From positions 186,001-250,000 of the forward strand of contig JADJPR010000003.1 in the NCBI GenBank assembly GCA_016713135.1: 64,000 nt of DNA, given 5' to 3'. Numbering within the stretch: the stretch's first letter is position 1; every line of letters begins with the position of its first letter. Positions 53,324 through 59,858 of the stretch are shown in pieces. The notes beneath the pieces were generated by a model that searched no databases, was not told the origin of the DNA, and worked only from the letters and a program-made list of their open reading frames with translations. The position numbers and the translations under genes are program-made. This DNA is from Rhodanobacteraceae bacterium (GTDB lineage: Bacteria > Pseudomonadota > Gammaproteobacteria > Xanthomonadales > SZUA-5).

Positions 53324-54160
53324 ATGGTCGGTGGGAGTCCCGGTCGCCCCTGGCCGGTGCTTATTCGCGCATCGAACTGGAGGGCACGCGGCCACGAGGG
53401 CACGAGGGCACGCAAGAGCCGGTTCGGTGCGAAAGAGCGCCTTTGCGTGCCCTCTCGCCCTCTTGCCCTTCGGATTTATCACTTCTAAATCAATGCCTTG
53501 CGATATGTTCGGTGAGAGCCCCGGTCGCCCCTGCCGGTGCGCTTGTTCGCGCATCGAACCGTGACCCTCGCAAGATCGCGGACTTTGTTTTTGGACGCAA
53601 AGGACGCAAAGGACGCAAAGGACGCAAAGGAAATCAAACGCGATACAGCGCTGGGGTATCCCCGGCACTTGCTGTCTTTGCGTCCTTTGCGTTCTCAATC
53701 ACAGGGTCGTCATTTCGCACGGGCTGAAAATGTATGAAATTCAACACCTTGGCGCATGGTCGGTGAGAGTTCCGGTCGCCCCTGCCGGTGCGCTTATTCG
53801 CGCATCGAACTTCTTCGCGACCCGCGCCACTTTTTTGTCCGCAAAGGACGCAAAGAACGCAAAGGAAGCGAAAGCGGTTTCCGCTCTTCTTTGCGTCCTT
53901 CGCGTCTTTGCGGACAAACTGCTCTTCAGATCAATGAGTTATCGGATGTTTGGTGAGAGTCCCGGTCGCCCCTGGCCGGTGCGCTTATTCGCGCATCGAA
54001 CTGGACGGCACGAGGCCACGAGGGCACGAGGGCACGCAAGAAGCCGGTTCCGTCCGGAAGAGCGCCTTTGCGTGCCCTCGTGCCCTCTTGCCCTCTTGCC
54101 CTCGTGCCCTCCGAATTTATCATCGCTAAATCAATGCCTTGCGAAATGTTCGGTGAGAGG
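53324..54160. repeat. Array of a 55-bp conserved repeat alternating with tandem-repeat hairpins
   Basis: A ~55-bp sequence (ATGGTCGGTGAGAGTCCC, then GGTCGCCCCTGGCCGGTGCG and TTCGCGCATCGAAC) occurs at 53324-53379, 53505-53560, 53756-53811 and 53946-54001, with a truncated copy at 54146-54160. After each full copy comes a hairpin. Stems at 53380-53473 and 54001-54112 are GGGCACGA repeats; stems at 53593-53696 and 53834-53919 are GGACGCAAA repeats. TAAATCAATGCCTTGCGA precedes copies 2 and 5. No coding function is evident, and the short frames across it differ between copies. Confidence 0.85.
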
Positions 54161-54261
54161 TCACCAACCGCGCTCGCCACCCGACCGCGACATCGCACGT
54201 TCAAGCCTCGTAGCCGGTCCCCTGCCCCTCGCCCCGCTTCATGTCCCCCGCTTCCGGAACC

Positions 54262-55947
54262 CTAGAACAGCCCCTGCACCAACCCATCCTGGTCGATATG
54301 AATCCGCTCCGCCGCAGGTGAGCGCGGCAGACCCGGCATGGTCATGATCTCGCCGCAGATGACGACGATGAAGCCGGCGCCGGCGGCGAGGCGGACTTCG
54401 CGGATCGGCACGGTGTGGCCGCTCGGGGCGCCGAGCAGATCGGGGTCGGTGGAGAAGGAGTACTGGGTCTTGGCGATGCACACCGGCAGGTCGCGGTGGC
54501 CCTCGGCTTCCAGTTCGCGGAAGCGGTCGCGGATCTTCCTGTCGGCGATGATGTCGCCGGCGTGGTAGATCTCGGTGGCGATCATGCGCACCTTTTCCCA
54601 CAGCGGCAGGTTGTCCGGGTAGAGCAGGCGGAAACCGCGGCCGTCCATCGCGGCCGGCGTGGCGGTCAGCGACACCACCGCACGCGCCAGGTCTTCGGCA
54701 CCCGCGCCGCCCTCGGCCCAATTGCGGCAGACCACCGCGTCCACGCCGAGCTGCTCGCGGCAGTAGTTGCGCACCAGTTCATGCTCGGTATCGGTGTCGG
54801 TCGGGAAGGTGTTGATCGCGACCACTGCGGGCACGCCGAACTTCGCGACATTGCGCACATGCCGGTCCAGGTTCGCCAGGCCCTTGCGCAGCGCGGGCAG
54901 ATTCTCGCCGGCCAACTGGTCCTTGGGCACGCCGCCGTGCATCTTCAGCGCGCGCATGGTGGCGACGATCACCGCCGCGGCCGGCGTCAGGTTTGCCTTG
55001 CGACATTTGATGTCGAAGAACTTCTCGGCGCCGAGGTCCGCGCCAAAGCCGGCCTCGGTGACCACGAAGTCGGCGAGCTTGAGCGCGGTGCGCGTGGCGA
55101 TCACCGAGTTGCAGCCGTGCGCAATGTTGGCGAAAGGCCCGCCGTGGACGAAGGCCGGGTTGCCTTCCAGCGTCTGCACCAGGTTCGGCGCCAGCGCGTC
55201 CTTCAGCAGCACGGTCATCGCGCCCGGCGCCTTCAGCTCGGCCGCGGTCACCGCGGTCTTGTCGCGGCGGTAGCCGATCACCATCCGGCCGAGGCGTTCT
55301 TCCAGGTCGCGCAAATCGCGCGACAGGCAGAACACCGCCATGACCTCGGAGGCGACCGTGATGTCGAAACCGTCCTCGCGCGGGTAGCCGTTGTTGGCGC
55401 CGCCAAGCGAGGAAATGATCGAGCGCAGCGCGCGGTCGTTCATGTCCATCACGCGCCGCCAGGTGATGCGGCGGCGATCCAGCGTCAGCGCGTTCCCCCA
55501 GTGCACGTGGTTGTCGATCATCGCCGCCAGCAGGTTGTGCGCCGAGGTGATCGCATGGAAGTCCCCGGTGAAGTGCAGGTTGATCTGCTCCATCGGCACC
55601 ACCTGCGACCAGCCGCCGCCGGCGGCGCCGCCCTTCATGCCGAAGCACGGCCCGAGCGAAGGTTCGCGCAGGCAGATCGCGGTGCGCTGGCCGATGCGGT
55701 TGAGCGCATCGCCCAGGCCAATCAGCGTGGTCGTCTTGCCCTCACCCGCGGGCGTTGGGCTGATTGCCGTGACCAGCACCAGCTTGCCGTCCGCGCGATC
55801 CTTCAGCGACTCGATGTAGGCCGGCGACAACTTGCCCATGCCCGCGCCGTAGGGCAGCACCGCGTCCGCCGGGATCTGGAGTTTGGCCGCGACATCGGTG
55901 ATGGCACTGAGCGGGGTTGAACGGGCGATCTCGATGTCGGATTTCAC
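54262..55947 (-). CDS. fhs: Formate-tetrahydrofolate ligase
   Basis: ATP-dependent synthesis of 10-formyl-THF from formate. The 561-residue protein (GTG start at 55947, VKSDIEIARSTPLSAITDVA) has the P-loop region TPAGEGKTTTLIGLGDAL, EPSLGPCFGMKGGAAGGG, NIAHGCNSVIATR and the C-terminal MTMPGLPRSPAAERI. Length is normal for the family. It lies 6.5 kb from formate dehydrogenase genes on the same strand, so formate handling is a local theme interrupted by the cassette. Confidence 0.96.
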   Translation of the reverse strand: MKSDIEIARSTPLSAITDVAAKLQIPADAVLPYGAGMGKLSPAYIESLKDRADGKLVLVTAISPTPAGEGKTTTLIGLGDALNRIGQRTAICLREPSLGPCFGMKGGAAGGGWSQVVPMEQINLHFTGDFHAITSAHNLLAAMIDNHVHWGNALTLDRRRITWRRVMDMNDRALRSIISSLGGANNGYPREDGFDITVASEVMAVFCLSRDLRDLEERLGRMVIGYRRDKTAVTAAELKAPGAMTVLLKDALAPNLVQTLEGNPAFVHGGPFANIAHGCNSVIATRTALKLADFVVTEAGFGADLGAEKFFDIKCRKANLTPAAAVIVATMRALKMHGGVPKDQLAGENLPALRKGLANLDRHVRNVAKFGVPAVVAINTFPTDTDTEHELVRNYCREQLGVDAVVCRNWAEGGAGAEDLARAVVSLTATPAAMDGRGFRLLYPDNLPLWEKVRMIATEIYHAGDIIADRKIRDRFRELEAEGHRDLPVCIAKTQYSFSTDPDLLGAPSGHTVPIREVRLAAGAGFIVVICGEIMTMPGLPRSPAAERIHIDQDGLVQGLF

Positions 55948-56193
55948 GGCTTCCACCTGCGCCTGGGAGGTGTGCAGACGATAAGCCGGCGCGCGCGCCG
56001 ATGCTTGATGCGCCGCAAAGTCGGGCGTCCCGGATCCTTCACCCCACGTGTGGGAAGAAGGTGGGTGCGCAGCACCCGGATGAGGGGCGGGACTCACAAG
56101 GCGTGCACCGTCCTCAGCGCCCCACAACTCCAGGCCATCGCCCACAAAAAAGCCGCCTCACGGCGGCCATCTTGTCACCCAGTAGCGTATCGC

Positions 56194-56664
56194 CTACGCG
56201 ACCTTTTTCCCCTCCGCCGGCGCACGGCGAGTCTTGACGAAACGCGATCCCAGATCCCTGCGCAGGGGTTCCAGACCGGCACTGCGGCCGACCAGCTTCA
56301 GCAGGCCATAGCCCTGCATCGCCACCGACATGGCATCGCTGCCAAGTGCGATGGACGTGTCGTTACCACGACCGAGCAGGCACTCCAGGCGAGCCAGTCG
56401 CGGACGCAACTGATCCCTGGCCTTCAGGTCCGACAACGCACCCGCGAGATCCAGGTTCGGGGGCAGGATCTGCGGATTGTCCGACAGCGTCTGCAAGGTC
56501 TGTCGGCAGAAGGACTCCGACTTGTCACCGAGCTTGGTGATCCGCTGCTTGCTGCTGGCATCCAGCGCCACCAGGTCGACGAGTTGCTTCTCCAGTTCGG
56601 CCAGCGCCGAGTCGATCGCGTTGAGCTGAGTCTCAGTGAGGTTGAGGCTGACGAGGTTCTGCAT
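56194..56664 (-). CDS. Conserved hypothetical protein
   Basis: 156 residues from the ATG at 56664; a GTG at 56670 would add two. It is mostly helical, with SLNLTETQLNAIDSALAELE at the start, then KLGDKSESFCRQTLQTL and RDLGSRFVKTRR at the end. I recall similar uncharacterised proteins in other bacteria, but no domain name or function. No signal peptide or membrane segment is seen. It is followed by a 246-bp gap to fhs on the same strand. Confidence 0.6.
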   Translation of the reverse strand: MQNLVSLNLTETQLNAIDSALAELEKQLVDLVALDASSKQRITKLGDKSESFCRQTLQTLSDNPQILPPNLDLAGALSDLKARDQLRPRLARLECLLGRGNDTSIALGSDAMSVAMQGYGLLKLVGRSAGLEPLRRDLGSRFVKTRRAPAEGKKVA

Positions 56665-56670
56665 GTTCAC

Positions 56671-57430
56671 TTCTCCATTTCATCGAAAGTCCCCCGGATG
56701 CCATCACCCGGCGGTGTGCCACTCGGCACGGGGAGCATTTGACGCCATGGGTGTCTCACCGGCTGAGACATTCAATGGCCGTTTGTCGGATTCACAGTGC
56801 CTTGAGTGATGAGGAACCCGGCGAACAGCTGGACGCGCCGATCACCGCGTTCGCATGGCCCGTTGACGACCCCGACATCGGTCTCGGCGACGCACGTCCA
56901 CACGGCGCGTTGAGATTCGCAAGCTCGGCACGTTGGCGGCACGCCGGAACCAACCGAGCCCAAAGCGCCACGGAACGAGCAAGAGACTCGTAGCGCTGAG
57001 GGAAAAGCTCGGAAAGGCGAGCAAAATACTCGGCGCGACGAGCAAGAAGTCAGGAGAGGCGAGCGAAAAGCTCGTAGCGGCGAGCACGAAGCTCGAAGGG
57101 TAGAGCGAAAAGCTCGGGGCGCAGAGGGAAAGGCTTGGCGCGAGGCACGGAACGCTTGGGGCCAAGAGCGAAAGGCTCGGGGTGTTGAGCGGAGGTTTCG
57201 GAACGACCGGCGGCGAGCTCAGCGCGGCGCCGAACGGTCGGAGCGTCGGGTTGGAAGTTCGATATGGGGGTGTCCTAACGATTGGCCGTCAGCTGAACAC
57301 AGCGCGTGGCATCGACTCACATCCACGATCTCAGACAGAGGTTGACCACGTCGGAGAGCATGTTGACAAAGTTCGCGCAGAACAGTGCCCCGCTTGAGCG
57401 ATGACGAGCGCTTCCCATTCCGGTTGGCCG
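56671..57430. other. Intergenic region with a 21-bp minisatellite
   Basis: 760 bp without a supportable gene. It holds a small palindrome TGTCTCA...TGAGACA (56752-56770) and the minisatellite at 56981-57201. The cassette's last gene ends at 57431. The region could contain the cassette's distal junction, but no direct repeat or integrase was found. Confidence 0.5.
56981..57201. repeat. Ten-copy degenerate 21-bp tandem repeat
   Basis: Units of 21 bp with consensus near GAAAAGCTCGGNGCGNNGAGC run head to tail from 56981 to about 57201, with unit starts at 57002, 57023, 57044, 57065, 57086 and so on. The multiple-of-three period gives an open frame on the minus strand with seven-residue repeats like APSFSLS, but with no other coding sign. 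Confidence 0.85.
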
Positions 57431-58606
57431 TTAGGTTGTCACTGCCGAGTCGAAGGCTCGCAAGGCCTGTTCGACTGCGGCACGCCCCGACCCCGCCGTC
57501 GACTCGGGCCGCCGCCGATGCCGGGGCAAGGCGTAGGCTTCGAGCCAATACGACGCCCAGCGTTCGGCGCTGAGGCCGAAGAGTTGCGGCAACTCCTTGC
57601 CTACCGAAGCAGGAACCAAATTAGCGGCGTGGCGGAAAAGAAAGACCTCCCTTCCCAAGCCATGCGCCAGCACATGGCTGCCTAGACCCAGGCGGTGAGC
57701 GGCGATTTGAATGTTTTGCCACCGCACTTTGGGACCGTTGCCGAAACCGGCCGGCACTTGCTCGCCACGACGCGCAAGCCACGCCTCAATGCGTGGATAC
57801 AGCGCTTCGAGGTGCACGATGCCGTAGCCCTTGGTGAAGCCCAGCGGCTCGGCCAGCAAACGATCACCGCAGCGAAGTCGGTTGTAGATGGAACTGCGTC
57901 CGAAGGCGCTCGCGGTAGTCACGGCAAGCAGAGGCTGTTGGGACCGCTCTTGGCGCAGGATCGAGGTTCGCGAGGCGTACGCAGCCCAGTAGTGCCGTCG
58001 AATATCGGTAGTGCTTAGCATTCCTGCTACCAGCTTTCCGCCGAGCAGGTCGTTGTAGGGCGGCACAGCGCCGACGGTATACGCGTCCATGGTCGAATTC
58101 AGCCACGCCAGCTTCTCCTCGCCTTCGAACAACCGATCTCGGCAGGCCAGATCGGCAGGAGCCGACTGAAGGCCGAGGATGCCGATGACCGCGTCGTGGC
58201 CCTGGTCGTACACCACGAATCGAAGCCTGCGCCCGTAGCCCTTGCTGTAGGGCAGGCTCCAGTACGCCCGGGCCAAGCGGAAGACCCGTTCGGTCCACTC
58301 ACGCGACCGAACCGGTATGAGCACTGGATCGATTTTCGCGACGTCAATCGGCTCTTGATCGCGAAAGCGGTGGCCCACGGCGCGGAAGTCCCGCCAGAGC
58401 GCTGCCAGATTTCGTGAGGCATCGGCATGCTTGGCCTCGAGATGCGCCCGTCGAACCGCCTCCTTGGTGCCCTCTGCTATCGCCGCTTTGAACGCCTGCT
58501 TGGCCAGGACAATTTCCTCACGCAGCACTTCTCCTTCCCGATCAATGGGTTCGGGAGTGGGTCGAGGGGGTCCGGCCGAATAGCGCGGAACGATGACGGC
58601 TGCCAT
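57431..58606 (-). CDS. DruA-like DUF4338 protein (third gene of putative defence cassette)
   Basis: 391 residues from the ATG at 58606, which has a GGGAG ribosome-binding site; a TTG at 58624 is possible. It matches my recollection of DUF4338 (Druantia DruA): YWSLPYSKGYGRRLRFVVYD, then AVIGILGLQSAPADLACRDR and AVPPYNDLLGGKLVAGML at about residues 180-197, followed by TTASAFGRSSIYNRL. No helicase (DruE) or other Druantia gene is near. Base composition looks lower in G+C than the flanking genes. It is 64 bp downstream of gene B and probably co-transcribed. DruA's biochemical role is not established. Confidence 0.65.
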   Translation of the reverse strand: MAAVIVPRYSAGPPRPTPEPIDREGEVLREEIVLAKQAFKAAIAEGTKEAVRRAHLEAKHADASRNLAALWRDFRAVGHRFRDQEPIDVAKIDPVLIPVRSREWTERVFRLARAYWSLPYSKGYGRRLRFVVYDQGHDAVIGILGLQSAPADLACRDRLFEGEEKLAWLNSTMDAYTVGAVPPYNDLLGGKLVAGMLSTTDIRRHYWAAYASRTSILRQERSQQPLLAVTTASAFGRSSIYNRLRCGDRLLAEPLGFTKGYGIVHLEALYPRIEAWLARRGEQVPAGFGNGPKVRWQNIQIAAHRLGLGSHVLAHGLGREVFLFRHAANLVPASVGKELPQLFGLSAERWASYWLEAYALPRHRRRPESTAGSGRAAVEQALRAFDSAVTT

Positions 58607-58670
58607 TGGCACTCCCGGGAACAATGGCAGTATTTGGCCACGGGCACGTGGTTCACGTCAATCAGAGAGG

Positions 58671-59858
58671 TCACGAGTGGGTCGGCAGGTACTCGCCTGG
58701 CGCAGCCTCGTCCCAGCGGACCTGCAAGCAGCCCACATTGCGCAGATCTCCAACCAACTTCCGCAGATCGCCTATGCGCAGGGACCAGACCTGACCGACG
58801 CCCTCGGAGTACCGGTCAGCGAAGAACTTCCGGGGTCGAGTGAACATCAAGGCGATCTCCTCGCGCGCCAGCAATGCCAACGAGGCGCCGATGGTTTGCA
58901 GTTTTGGTCCAAAGTGCACCAGATAGACGTTGCTGCCAAGGTGCGTGTCCGCCAAGCGGAGTATGACACCCAGGATCTGCACATACACGTGGGTGTCGCA
59001 TCGCTCAACGTGTGGCAGCTTGGTCGCATCGTCGGTTCGGTTGGCGGTGAACGTGCGCGCAAGTTCTTCAATCGCGCCTTCCCGCCAGTTGTGCGCGTCG
59101 GCGTCGGTATAAGGAAGGATGAGGGTCAGGGCTTCGGAGGGGTCGGCAGAGTCTTCTTCGCCCAATTGTTGCAGGCAGCGCTCGAATCGACCCGTGCTCA
59201 GACACGGCACTCCGATGATGTGGCTGGGCCGGTTTTCCACTTGGAGTCCACGATAGGACTCGTGAAACTCTGCACTTCCGGCGCCCTCTTCACGCGGCCG
59301 TCCACTGGCGAACGAAGCGTTGTGGCGAAGCTCGAAGCTCTCGCCCTCGAGAGCCTGCACATCCGGGTAGTAACGATCGGCCTCCGCGTACACCACTTCA
59401 AGTTCGACTGGCGTGCTGGACCGGCGAAGAGCCGCCATCACGGAGAAGATGAACGTCGAAGACGAGCCACTGATGTCAAACACTACGCGATGAGCGCGGC
59501 TCCTTGGGCACCGGGAAAGCAACGCAGCGATCTGCTGCTCCGTGTTCGAAGGGCTGTCGGCGTCGCAGTCGATGATCGTCGTGCCCGCAAGCCATTGCAC
59601 CAACTCCGTGAATCGATTGTCGTTGTCGGTCTGGTTGGTGGCGTATCGCCCGCACATGACGAAGGTGCGGCTGTCGATGGCCTTGGCTTGCGCCAGCCGC
59701 CTTGGGACCTCTACAACCCGTTCCTCAAAGCCCCTCGCCAGAATGAGGATATCAATCAGCTCGTTGGATCGGGGGACGTGCGGCTCGATCTTGGGAAGAG
59801 ATTCCGCGACGGCAGCAAAGTCCACCCGGTGGATGGAACAGACCTTGGGTTTGCTCAT
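58671..59858 (-). CDS. Uncharacterised Rossmann-like protein (second gene of putative defence cassette)
   Basis: A 395-residue protein with no family I can name. The first half alternates beta strands and helices like a nucleotide-binding fold: IDILILARGFEERVVEVPRR (36-55), RTFVMCGRYATN, VVFDISGSSSTFIFSVMAAL (about 125-144) and LEVVYAEADRYYP (153-165). The C-terminal half includes NVYLVHFGPKLQTIGASLAL. DISGSS and HFGPKLQTIG could be ligand-binding loops. The ATG overlaps the TGA of the kinase-ATPase gene, so translation is coupled. It might sense a nucleotide signal, but this is inference. Confidence 0.6.
   Translation of the reverse strand: MSKPKVCSIHRVDFAAVAESLPKIEPHVPRSNELIDILILARGFEERVVEVPRRLAQAKAIDSRTFVMCGRYATNQTDNDNRFTELVQWLAGTTIIDCDADSPSNTEQQIAALLSRCPRSRAHRVVFDISGSSSTFIFSVMAALRRSSTPVELEVVYAEADRYYPDVQALEGESFELRHNASFASGRPREEGAGSAEFHESYRGLQVENRPSHIIGVPCLSTGRFERCLQQLGEEDSADPSEALTLILPYTDADAHNWREGAIEELARTFTANRTDDATKLPHVERCDTHVYVQILGVILRLADTHLGSNVYLVHFGPKLQTIGASLALLAREEIALMFTRPRKFFADRYSEGVGQVWSLRIGDLRKLVGDLRNVGCLQVRWDEAAPGEYLPTHS

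Noticed and set aside
53324..54160. CRISPR array
   Set aside because: Repeats are spaced unevenly (about 180-250 bp), are ~55 bp long and the intervening sequences are themselves palindromic repeats. There are no cas genes.
56739..57165. Short frames near the 21-bp repeat, including one with APSFSLS-like repeats
   Set aside because: The frame is open because the repeat period is a multiple of three. There is no ribosome-binding site or family match, and the ends are arbitrary.
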